Shown piece after piece: positions 19,422-27,066 of a stretch of DNA of 64,000 bases. Each line of letters starts with the position of its first letter. The stretch's first letter is position 1. This stretch comes from Paulinella micropora. Taxonomy: Eukaryota > Cercozoa > Imbricatea > Euglyphida > Paulinellidae. A program made the translations under genes and the position numbers. The notes beneath the pieces were generated by a model. That model searched no databases and had not been told where the DNA came from. It was given only the letters and a program-made list of their open reading frames with translations. The DNA is taken from positions 87,732 through 151,731 of the forward strand of contig WBZZ01000942.1 in NCBI GenBank assembly GCA_019918135.1. Direction: 5' to 3'.

Positions 19422-19487
19422 TGGGGGGGGGGGGGGGGCGCCCCCCCGCTCGAGCCCCCTGAGCCCGGGGGGCTCAGGGGGCTCAAA
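19422..19487. repeat. Two adjacent G/C palindromes
   Basis: A run of about 17 G followed by CG and seven C (19,422-19,447), then a second mixed palindrome (gagccccctgag ... ctcagggggctc, 19,452-19,487). Together they form a strong double hairpin in the spacer between the F-box gene and the coiled-coil gene. C-rich DNA continues to about 19,830. Confidence 0.7.
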
Positions 19488-19946
19488 GGGCAGGGGAATG
19501 GAGGGGGGGGGGGGAAGGGCGCAGAAGCTACAAAAAAAATACATAAAACGCCTCCACTAAGCCCGACCCACCTACCCCCCCCCCCCCCCCCCCCTGTTCT
19601 CAGACGGGGAGGACTAAGACAATTCGTGCTACCCCCTCCCCTGCCCTTCCCCTCTCCCTCTCCTAGTTCTCAGTGCCAAGTGTAAGACTGTCGAGCCTTA
19701 ATTCAGCGTATTCTTTTTTGCACTTTCTTGGCGCGCCCTCCCCCCCCCCCCCCCCCCCCGCCCCCTCTCCCCTTTAAAGTTGTCTTGTGCCTCCCCTCCC
19801 CTCTACTTCTCCCCCGCCCCCCCCCCCCCTCTTTTTCCTTTTCCCTTGTCGAGACTTTTTTATTTCATTTTTTTTTTTACTTTCTTGGCTTCCCCCTGCC
19901 CCTTCTCTCTCCCGTGTGCTTGTATATTCAGGTGCGGGGGTGCAAC

Positions 19947-20564
19947 ATGGACGAGACCTGCTCCAGGGGCGAACTCTTCTCTGCTCTTGACATGAATGTT
20001 CTTACCAAGGTTCCGGGTACCGGGGAGCACATGTTTGAGCTGCAAGGCAAGGTAATAAAGGCGACGGTTGAGGAAGATGGCTCGCTGCATTTGCAGCACA
20101 GGTATCTTTGGGGCAACTTGAGTTTGAAAGCTCATTCCGAACGGGAGAGGCGCTCCCTGGAACTCCAGAAACGCCACGAGGATTTGACCCTTGTGCAAAA
20201 GGATTTACAAGTGCTTGAACTAAAGCTTCGCCAGTGTCCTGCAGAAGATGAGCTGGAGTCTCCAGATCGAGAGCTAGGCCAGGAGTTGATAAGACTACAT
20301 CAGATTATTGGCAATCATGGTAGGCAGATTTCGCTCTTAGAGCAAAAGCAAGAACTCGAGGTCAAATATACTGAAATCACCGAGACTACAAGCTTCAAGC
20401 TCTCGCCCGGCCTGATTGTGAGCGTGCCTGCTTTGTTCTCGCCGGGGCCGCTTCTTTGGTGCCCTTTACAAAAAGCGGTCGTAACCTGTGAATCTCGGAG
20501 CAAAGTGTCCAAGGCCAGCGTCAACTCGCTGACCAACGACGCGACAGACACTGGCCTTGATTAA
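19947..20564 (+). CDS. Coiled-coil protein
   Basis: The ATG at 19,947 gives 205 residues. The same frame is open upstream but is proline/phenylalanine translation of a pyrimidine tract, so it is excluded. A short beta-like N-terminus (FELQGKVIKATVEEDGSLHL) precedes a Glu/Leu/Lys/Gln-rich coiled coil (about residues 60-145), then a strand-rich segment ending in Ser/Thr. Family not recognised. A short TATA-like tgtatattca lies 26 bases upstream of the ATG. Confidence 0.6.
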   Translation: MDETCSRGELFSALDMNVLTKVPGTGEHMFELQGKVIKATVEEDGSLHLQHRYLWGNLSLKAHSERERRSLELQKRHEDLTLVQKDLQVLELKLRQCPAEDELESPDRELGQELIRLHQIIGNHGRQISLLEQKQELEVKYTEITETTSFKLSPGLIVSVPALFSPGPLLWCPLQKAVVTCESRSKVSKASVNSLTNDATDTGLD

Positions 20565-20678
20565 CGGCCTGCAAGTTGGTGCCAAAGTGTAAGACTTTGT
20601 CAAGCTTTTTAATTAAAAAAACTCTTCTTTTTTGTACTCTCCCCCGGAAGGAGAGTTTGATATGGTCAAACCTTGGGA

Positions 20679-20745
20679 GTGATACGGCTAAAAATGGCAG
20701 TTCCACTGAAAAACTCGGAAACACTGCCTTTTCCGGCCGTATCAC
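20679..20745. repeat. 67-nt imperfect hairpin
   Basis: Outer arms gtgatacggc (20,679-20,688) and gccgtatcac (20,736-20,745) are perfect complements; inner arms ggcagt (20,696-20,701) and actgcc (20,723-20,728) extend the stem, leaving a loop of about 20 nt. It follows the stop of the coiled-coil gene by about 115 bases. It may be a 3' stem-loop, a small RNA precursor or a miniature inverted-repeat relic. Confidence 0.6.
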
Positions 20746-20879
20746 ACCCAGTGTAAAATAGCGCAATTTAGCGCCAAATGAACGGGCCGCTCCGGTCTCT
20801 GTAAAAGGTAACGCACGTTTTCCCGCGGAAAAAACCGCGCGCCAAAATTCTTTTTTGTTGCGCAAATAACAAGTTTTTC

Positions 20880-21110
20880 ATACCCCCCCCCCCCGACCTG
20901 AAGAGGGAGGGAGGAAGAGAAGGGGGAGCGGGGGAGAGAGGGGAAGGGGGAGGGGGGCGCGCCCCCCCCCCCCCCTCTTTCTCCCTTTCTCTTCCTCCTT
21001 CAAACAGAAAAAAGGGGAGGGAGAGAGAGGGGCGCCCTTCCTCCCTCCCCCCTCCTCCCCCCCTCCCTTCTCCCCTCCCCCCGGCGCCTTTCTGATAAAT
21101 TCCTTTCGAA
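20880..21110. repeat. Purine/pyrimidine tract with G/C palindrome
   Basis: C run, G-rich purine tract, then a palindrome of G-run, cgcg, C-run at about 20,950-20,975, and further pyrimidine tract. No gene. The rest of 20,746-21,417 shows nothing I can name. Confidence 0.6.
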
Positions 21111-21417
21111 CTGGACTTTTTCTCTTTCCCGTTTCTTGAATGAAACTTGTCGCCAATTTGTCTGTTTGTGTTTCCCCGGAAAAACCACCGGCCCCTTTTT
21201 TTGGAACGTGGGGCCGGCCGGTATATGTACGCGCCCCGATTCTCGTCTGAAAAACCTCGTCGGCTTGCGCAGGCTGGAGAGGGGTTACCCTGAAAAGTTG
21301 TTGTTAAGATTTCGGACGGAAGAGCACCCTGGTCGGCAAACTCTCTCTGTATCAAATTTCCAACGCTCTGAGTATTTTTTTAATAAATTAGAGAAACAAA
21401 AGAAGGTCGATTGGGTG

Positions 21418-22926
21418 TCAGCCCGCTACGGCACAGGCCGCCCGGCTTATTTTCATAGGCAAGTCAGTGACGTGTTGCCAGGCATTATGGTGCTCGTCGT
21501 AGCGCTCTACGCTTGCGAGCGCTTTACCTTCGCAGCTGGAGCCCCCCAGCACGTACAGTTCCCCGTTCAGGACGGCCGCGGCCGAGTCCTCGCGCCCCTG
21601 ACGCAGCGGCGCGACTTCCTCCCAGACGTCCAGGGCCGGGTCATAGCGCTCGACAGAGGTTAGGACCTGGTCGAGAGAGTTCAGGCCGCCGATGGCATAC
21701 AGTCTGTTGTTCGGCACGGCCGCCGAACAACCCCACCTCGCAACCCTCAAGCGTGCCACCGCGGACCACGAGCCTCCGGGGCTGCACCGTTCCGCGCAGG
21801 CAAGGGGTTCGTCTTCGTCGCTCCTGCCACCAAAGACGTAGAGCCGGCCCCCCAGCACACCCCCGCCTGGATAAGCCCGTGCCCTGGACATAGGTACCGA
21901 CTCGGACCAGACATTGGTAGTCGTGTCAAAAACCGCGACGCGTGCCAGTGTTGTAAGGTCGCCCGACCCGCCGAGCAAGTAGATGTTGCTGCCGAGCGCC
22001 AACGCCAGGGCGCCTACACAGGCCTGCGCCAGAGCCGGCAGCTGTTCCCACCTCGCGTCCTGCCGGGATATGTCTAGGCGCTCTACGTCTCTCAGGCGGT
22101 TCCCGACGTCAACTCCCCCCATGGCGTACAGGTATTTGCCCACGGCCAAGCCGGCGGGGTGCGCGCGGGGCCTGTGAAGCTCGCCGCGTCGTGTCCAGCT
22201 GTTTTGCTTGGCGTCGTAGCAGAACGTATGACCAAGGCGTTTGGGGTAGGGGTCCGTGCCGCCCGCGCAACAGCCACCAAACACGTACAGACAGGCCTGC
22301 CGGATCGAGGCTCGAGTTTTTTTCCTGGAGCTCCAAGAATGGCGCAGAAAGGAGAGCTCGACGAGACATTCCTCGCGCTCTACGCCGGCCTCCACCTCTA
22401 GCGTCTCCCGGCCCAACAGTTCATGCAGCTCTGCCTTGTGCTTCCCGATCATTTGGCGGATGCAGTAGAGTTCGTCGCTGAGCTCCTTCTGCTCTTGCTT
22501 GGAGCTTTGTTCCATGCGCAGACACAGCGACGCGCTCTTGGCCTCCAGAGCTAGCACGTCTTGCTTGCGCTTGTCAATGGCGGATGTGAGCTGCTGCTGG
22601 GCCGCCGCAACTGCGCGGGGTAGTTCTTGCCACTTGGTACGCATGCCTACCAGCCGAAGGTTAAATCCGCCGGCCGAGGTTAGTTGTTGTAGGAGGAAAG
22701 TAGTTGATTCCTCGGCCAGTCCATCCCCAAAGTGTCCGTCCTGCAGCTGGCACAGCTTCGACGCCGTGGCCAACAGGGTCTGGTACAGCTCAACAGCGGG
22801 CTTGTTCACGACAACAGTGGCGACCGCCGGCTTTGTCTTGCTGTCGTCCTCGCAATCGTCGAGCCCCCGAATGTCACTGGCCTTGGGGGTGTTGTCAGCT
22901 AGTCTTCTTTTCTTTCTGGTTAGCAT
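21418..22926 (-). CDS. Kelch-repeat beta-propeller protein with N-terminal coiled coil
   Basis: 502 residues from the ATG at 22,926, uninterrupted. A basic start (RKKRRL) may direct it to the nucleus. Residues about 60-195 are helical with a Gln/Glu/Lys-rich coiled coil. From about residue 212 six kelch blades follow, each with the hydrophobic-GG doublet (FGG, MGG, LGG, FGG, IGG, LGG), a later Arg/Glu-x-Y/F-D and Trp, which matches a complete six-blade propeller. Kelch propellers bind proteins, often as cullin-3 adaptors with BTB; no BTB is seen here. It is divergent from the NADAR gene with only 200 bases between starts, so coregulation is possible. Confidence 0.8.
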   Translation of the reverse strand: MLTRKKRRLADNTPKASDIRGLDDCEDDSKTKPAVATVVVNKPAVELYQTLLATASKLCQLQDGHFGDGLAEESTTFLLQQLTSAGGFNLRLVGMRTKWQELPRAVAAAQQQLTSAIDKRKQDVLALEAKSASLCLRMEQSSKQEQKELSDELYCIRQMIGKHKAELHELLGRETLEVEAGVEREECLVELSFLRHSWSSRKKTRASIRQACLYVFGGCCAGGTDPYPKRLGHTFCYDAKQNSWTRRGELHRPRAHPAGLAVGKYLYAMGGVDVGNRLRDVERLDISRQDARWEQLPALAQACVGALALALGSNIYLLGGSGDLTTLARVAVFDTTTNVWSESVPMSRARAYPGGGVLGGRLYVFGGRSDEDEPLACAERCSPGGSWSAVARLRVARWGCSAAVPNNRLYAIGGLNSLDQVLTSVERYDPALDVWEEVAPLRQGREDSAAAVLNGELYVLGGSSCEGKALASVERYDEHHNAWQHVTDLPMKISRAACAVAG

Positions 22927-22982
22927 TGCTTGGTTTTTTTTTCCTCTATTTCTCTTTACTTTACCACAAACAAAGGGCCGAA

Positions 22983-23008
22983 GGGGGGGGGGGACCCCCC
23001 CCCCCCCC
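22983..23008. repeat. G/C palindrome between divergent kelch and NADAR starts
   Basis: About eleven G, A, and about fourteen C between ATGs at 22,926 (-) and 23,128 (+). The arrangement matches that of the kinase-like/Cys-cluster pair at 4.9 kb. Confidence 0.7.
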
Positions 23009-23127
23009 TGCTAGCCTGAAGAAGCAAAAACCCTGGCGCCAACGACCTCTGTTTCTTTTATGATTAAATGTAATAAAAAAAGAGAAAAGTAGCTTCCTTT
23101 TTACCAAAATCTCCTTCGCAACCAACA

Positions 23128-23715
23128 ATGAAGAAGTCCCCTAGCCAACAAAATCTTGTATATACGAAACGAGCCTTGGGCTCTCCCGCAGAAGGCTTCG
23201 TCTTTTTCTGGGGCAAGTCTGACTGGGGGTCACAGTGGCACAAGTCTCCGTTTACTGTGGACGGTCTTAGGTATACCTGTGCAGAGCAGTGGATGATGGC
23301 AGAGAAGGCTCGCTTGTTCGGAGATGCAAAGTACCGTCGAGCAATTCTGGCTACCCAGGACCCCAAGAAACAAAAGAAGCTGGGACGGAATGTGCGGGGC
23401 TTTGACCCTGCCTTCTGGGAAGAGCATCGTGAGGAGATTGTGTACCAAGGGAACCTGCATAAATTCCACCAAACCCCTAAGCTGCACGACGCCCTCGAGG
23501 GCACAGGCAACAAGGTGTTGGCAGAAGCGTCCCCCTACGACCGGATCTGGGGGATAGGTCTGTCGTCTTCTGATCCGCGTGCTACCAACATGAAGGAATG
23601 GAAGGGGCTCAACTTGCTGGGCTTTGCTTTGATGCGCGTGAGAGAAGCACTTCGTGAGCAGGCCTCGGCGCTAAAAGCTGAGCCTAGTGCTAAACGCAGA
23701 AGAATAGTAGGCTAG
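23128..23715 (+). CDS. NADAR family protein (YbiA-like N-glycosidase fold)
   Basis: 195 residues from the ATG, uninterrupted. The NADAR core spans about residues 25-175: FFWG, SPFTVDG, Y-x-C-A-E-Q-W-M-M-A-x-K-A (48-60), a GNLHKF motif, ASPYDRIWGIG (134-144) and WKG-x-N-L-L-G near 158. The conserved Glu of AEQW and Asp of SPYD are present, so it is probably active. Known members hydrolyse N-glycosidic bonds: YbiA acts on early riboflavin intermediates, and other NADAR proteins remove ADP-ribose from guanine in nucleic acid. Which applies here is unknown. The C-terminus (AKRRRIVG) looks like a nuclear signal. The family is common in bacteria, protists and large DNA viruses. Confidence 0.85.
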   Translation: MKKSPSQQNLVYTKRALGSPAEGFVFFWGKSDWGSQWHKSPFTVDGLRYTCAEQWMMAEKARLFGDAKYRRAILATQDPKKQKKLGRNVRGFDPAFWEEHREEIVYQGNLHKFHQTPKLHDALEGTGNKVLAEASPYDRIWGIGLSSSDPRATNMKEWKGLNLLGFALMRVREALREQASALKAEPSAKRRRIVG

Positions 23716-23945
23716 CATTCTTGGATGTTATTAAAATCTAGATTCGGACTTGTTGCAGGGTCATAATTTGGGGGGACGTTAGTATAAAGGTCAGGAAGGA
23801 GAATAGCTCGTGGAGACACGGGTAAATAGGTACTTAGAGCATCCTCTTGACCGTCTGTTTCTGTGGTTATCGGACAGAAAAAATTTCTTTTTTCTCTTTT
23901 CATATTTTTCATGTTTTTCCGACCATGCGCACGGTGGCCGAGCCA

Positions 23946-24556
23946 TGGTACCGACAGGGCGCCGTCGGATTCAACGTACTCCAGATTTCCCCTGGCATTT
24001 GGATGTGCTGACTAAGCTTGTGAAGTACTCTAAAAGACCGGGCCGGAAGTGGTGCGCGCTCCAGCACGGGCGCGGGCCGAAAGGGGGGGAGGGGAGGGGG
24101 GGTTGTGTGTGTGTGGGGGGGGGGGGGGGGGGGCGCCGCTCCCCCCACCCCCCGCTTTCCCTTGAAAGCTGGGGCAAGATAGATTTGCCCTCGCAGAAAG
24201 CTAGCAAGAAAAAAAAACAGTCTCGGCAAGGTCAAGTCAGGATGGGTATGCTTGTAGCCGCCAGCGCAGACAAACACCACACTAATGGGACCTCTGTGCC
24301 TAGTCTGCGTCGTAAATTAGGGAAGCTAGCGCGTCGACACAAAAACCTTGGAATTATGACAACCGAGCCAATTTACTTGGGAGACTTTGCAGATTTAGCC
24401 AATCTAAGGAAGCCCCTCTCCTTGTTCGAAGCGCGCAAATGGGCACGTGCTAATCGCGGGCATCCCCTTCTAGCACCTTATTTCCAGCCGGGGGGCGTCC
24501 GCGCACATGTTGATGCCAGATGTTGTGAACTCAAGCTTCAGGGAATATCTGGATAA
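23946..24556 (+). CDS. Frame overlapping the next gene; possible N-terminal part
   Basis: Open from an ATG at 23,946. The first part (KLVKYSKRPGRKW) and the last 100 residues (PSLRRKLGKLARRHKNLG; YLGDFADLANLRKPLSLF) look protein-like; between them lies translation of a G/C palindrome at 24,115-24,150. It overlaps the next gene by 50 bases in another frame. It may be the N-terminal part of that gene with about one break, or a small gene of its own starting near 24,241. Confidence 0.35.
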
Positions 24557-25445
24557 CGAAAAGCTGGCCTACATAGGAAGCGTAGCAGCGCGCAAGGCAG
24601 CAGCCTTTTGTAAGTATGCCCGAGAACACATGACCAAGTGCAGTCTGTTCCGCGACATGCCCGAGCTGCCCGTGGCCGGCCTGCACGTCACTTCAAGCAG
24701 AGCGAGCTGGCAGCCAGCGCGCGCCGGTTTCGGTTCTTCGGCGCCTACCGCAGAGTGCGTAGAGTGCGAGGAGAAGACGCCCGGCGCCTGGCTGAACCCT
24801 AAGAGCAGCGAGTTTGGAATCGACGAAGAGAGGCGCCTGTGGAGAGCCCTGCGGTCTAAGCCCGGCGAGCTCGGCAAGCTCGGGGAGCCCGAGCTCGCCC
24901 AGGCCAAGGCACTGCTCCAGCAAAGCCCCAGCAAGGAAAACGAAAGGCTTGCCGTGGAGCTGCTGTGTCTTGCACCTGCGCTCTGGCACGCAGAGGCGCT
25001 GTACCTCCTGGCCGGCTGTGTATCGGCGGGCCGAGGCATGAGCTGTGGCAACCTGGAGCTCGCCTTTTTGTTGTACACGTGTGCCTTTGAGTCAGCAGAG
25101 CGCAGCGCCCAGTGCTCCTGGCCTTACCTGGACAGTCTGTGGCACGCCGTCGAGTACTTAGAAGGGCCTGAAGCCAAAGTCAACTTTGCAGAATTTAAGG
25201 TCAGCAGCGACCCCGGTTTTTACTTCAAGAAACTTTTTGGCCTGATGCGCGGCCAGGCTGCTGCGTGGGCTGCCAAGGCTTCTGCGCAATACCATGCGGG
25301 CGCGCGTTGTTTGCTTGGCGCTTACCATTTCTTTGGCGTCTCAGTGCCCAAGGATGAAGCTAAGGGCGCACAATACTGGTCGCAGGCGGCAAGTCTGGGC
25401 TCCGCTTTTGCACGCGAGTCTCTGGCCACCTATGTCGGATCGTGA
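24507..25445 (+). CDS. Sel1-like repeat protein
   Basis: 312 residues from an ATG; it may be longer at the 5' side. The N-terminal 100 residues contain a Cys cluster (C-V-E-C-E-E). The C-terminal 60 residues hold a Sel1-like unit (GARCLLGAYHFFGVSVPKDE ... AQYWSQAASLGSAFA), and degenerate units lie before it (around LWHAEALYLLAGCVSAGRGM). A second, broken copy of its N-terminal segment lies at 25,577. After the stop there is an uninterrupted run of about 20 C, and a poly(A) signal at about 25,561. Likely a protein-interaction solenoid. Confidence 0.6.
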   Translation: MLMPDVVNSSFREYLDNEKLAYIGSVAARKAAAFCKYAREHMTKCSLFRDMPELPVAGLHVTSSRASWQPARAGFGSSAPTAECVECEEKTPGAWLNPKSSEFGIDEERRLWRALRSKPGELGKLGEPELAQAKALLQQSPSKENERLAVELLCLAPALWHAEALYLLAGCVSAGRGMSCGNLELAFLLYTCAFESAERSAQCSWPYLDSLWHAVEYLEGPEAKVNFAEFKVSSDPGFYFKKLFGLMRGQAAAWAAKASAQYHAGARCLLGAYHFFGVSVPKDEAKGAQYWSQAASLGSAFARESLATYVGS

Positions 25446-25576
25446 CCCCCCCCCCCCCCCCCCCATTGGTGTACTTGCTGGAGCTGCGCGTCTAGAGGCA
25501 GACGAGAGAGAGAGCAAAGGGTGCTTTAGAAGAAGATTCTTCGATAAAGACTTTCTTGATTAATAAATCTAACTTT

Positions 25577-25700
25577 GTGAACGCAAGCTTCAGAGAATTC
25601 TTAGATAGCGAGAAGCTGGGCTACATAGCCACCAAAAGCCCCCCCTCCGCCGCGTAGCTTGTGCAAGTAAACCGGAAAAACAATTTCGGAACTTTTTGCA
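25577..25700. pseudogene. Mosaic gene remnant
   Basis: 25,577-25,628 matches the start of the Sel1-like gene near 24,527-24,575 (encoding V-N-x-S-F-R-E-x-L-D-x-E-K-L-x-Y-I). Directly after it, ccccctccgccgcgtagctt matches the inside of the larger minus-strand gene at about 27,776-27,795, and gcttgtgcaagta matches 27,926-27,938. This small block therefore joins scraps of two neighbouring genes and is a relic of duplication and deletion. Confidence 0.6.
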
Positions 25701-25715
25701 GTAGTGTGCCAGTTG

Positions 25716-25804
25716 CAAACTGCAAAGCACTGGTTCTTTATTAATTTCAACCAAGAAAACAATTGAGAACGGTTATCTTTCATTTTTGTTCATCATTAGA
25801 TGGT
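25716..25804. repeat. Duplicated 3' cassette, copy 1
   Basis: About 85 bases (caaagcactggttctttatt onward, to ttagatggtg) are nearly the same here and at 26,976-27,066. In both places the block contains the last codons (Thr-Ile-stop) and 3' UTR of a minus-strand gene, including an AATAAA read on the minus strand (TTTATT on +). Confidence 0.75.
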
Positions 25805-26830
25805 GTGTGTGTGAGGGGGGGGGGGGTTAAAGAAATCATAGAGAGCAGCCTCGGTTATTACATTCACATCTACACGAGGCCTTGCTCTCCTGAGTTGCTC
25901 CAGCGTTTCTAATGCAATAGCTGGACAGCAGTATAAACGTAACGAGCTTAGGGATTTGGAATCGCAAATTTGTACTAGTTCGTCGCAGGTGACTTCTCGA
26001 AAAGTCAGCAGGCTTAGCTGCAGGAGCCTGGGAAGCGACGCTATGCTCCTTAGACTTGCGGCTGCGATCGGGCGGCAGCAGGCTAGCGACATAGCTCCGA
26101 GTTTGCTAAGATCTTGCAAGAAACTCAAGCTGCTGTCAGATGCTAGATTGCAGGCTATTAGTTCAAGCCTCTCAAGCCTCGTAAGCGCTCGCAAGCAGTT
26201 CAGCCCCTTGTCGGTGACTTTCCAACACGAGTCCAGCTTCAGATAAACGAGCGAACAGAGCCCTGCAACAGCGGCCAGTGCGTCGTCCGTGATACTAGAG
26301 TCTTCTTCTAACACTAGTTCGGAGATTGCAAGGGGCGCTTGCAGGCCGGCTAGCACAACTACCAGGTCCTCGTCGAAGGCAGTGACGACAAGCCGGCTGA
26401 CAGAGGCAGGTGCCGACAGCAGCCGAACAAGGCCGGGGTCTGCTTCTACTACTTCTTCTTCATAGCCGAGGTAAGTCAGATCACGCACGTGAATACCACG
26501 CAACAAATTTACGGCGCTTTCGGTTTGGTCAGCAGCACAGAGAACAACGTGAACCGCAGTCTTGGTTGCCAAGCACAGTCTGCGGTACACGGTGAGTATT
26601 TTCTTGCAGGCAGAAATACTAAGATTAAACTCTGGCTGCATAAAGCCCATCCAGAAAGACGGTCGCTTGCACAGCGCCAGGGCTTCTTTGCAAGTCGAAG
26701 CTACGCTAACCAGCTGGTCAGCACCCAGCAAGACCCTAACCAGAGGCCAAAGGCTGTCGGGCAGGGTAAATAGCGTACAGACGCGCGGCGAAAGTCGTTG
26801 GCGTTTGGCCCCGCGGCGACGAGAACGCAT
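25796..26830 (-). CDS. F-box/LRR protein
   Basis: 344 residues from the ATG at 26,830, uninterrupted. A very basic start (RSRRRGAKRQR) may be a nuclear signal. Residues about 20-60 resemble an F-box (FTLPDSLWPLVRVLL ... STCKEAL). From about 110 onward leucine-rich repeats follow (for example L-V-Y-L-K-L-D-S-C-W-K-V-T-D-K-G-L, then L-E-R-L-E-L-I-A-C), of the Cys-containing type seen in FBXL ubiquitin-ligase adaptors. The last ten residues (PPPPHTHTI) come from a G run/GT repeat joined to the duplicated 3' cassette, so the original C-terminus was probably replaced. Confidence 0.75.
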   Translation of the reverse strand: MRSRRRGAKRQRLSPRVCTLFTLPDSLWPLVRVLLGADQLVSVASTCKEALALCKRPSFWMGFMQPEFNLSISACKKILTVYRRLCLATKTAVHVVLCAADQTESAVNLLRGIHVRDLTYLGYEEEVVEADPGLVRLLSAPASVSRLVVTAFDEDLVVVLAGLQAPLAISELVLEEDSSITDDALAAVAGLCSLVYLKLDSCWKVTDKGLNCLRALTRLERLELIACNLASDSSLSFLQDLSKLGAMSLACCRPIAAASLRSIASLPRLLQLSLLTFREVTCDELVQICDSKSLSSLRLYCCPAIALETLEQLRRARPRVDVNVITEAALYDFFNPPPPHTHTI

Positions 26831-26975
26831 TGAGGCTGCGACCGTGTCGCTCTGTTCACTGCTTTTACTTTTCTGGTGAAATATGGCCTATGTGCAACAA
26901 ATCGACCATTTTTTTTCTGTAGTGGATTTAAAAGAAGTGAGAGGGAGGGGGGGGGGGGGGGATAACCTGTCTGTC

Positions 26976-27066
26976 CCCTCAAAGCACTGGTTCTTTATTA
27001 ATTGCAACAAAGAAAACAATTGAGAACGGTTCTCTTTTATTTGTGCTTGTCTTCCTTAGATGGTGC
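26976..27066. repeat. Duplicated 3' cassette, copy 2
   Basis: Second copy of the block at 25,716-25,804. Here it supplies the final Thr-Ile-stop and 3' UTR of the 27-29 kb Sel1-like gene. A G run at 26,947-26,961 precedes it. Confidence 0.75.

Noticed and set aside
19728-19946. Pro/Phe-rich extension before the coiled-coil gene, with a hydrophobic run
   Set aside because: It derives from a pyrimidine tract and does not look like a real signal peptide; the ATG at 19,947 fits better.
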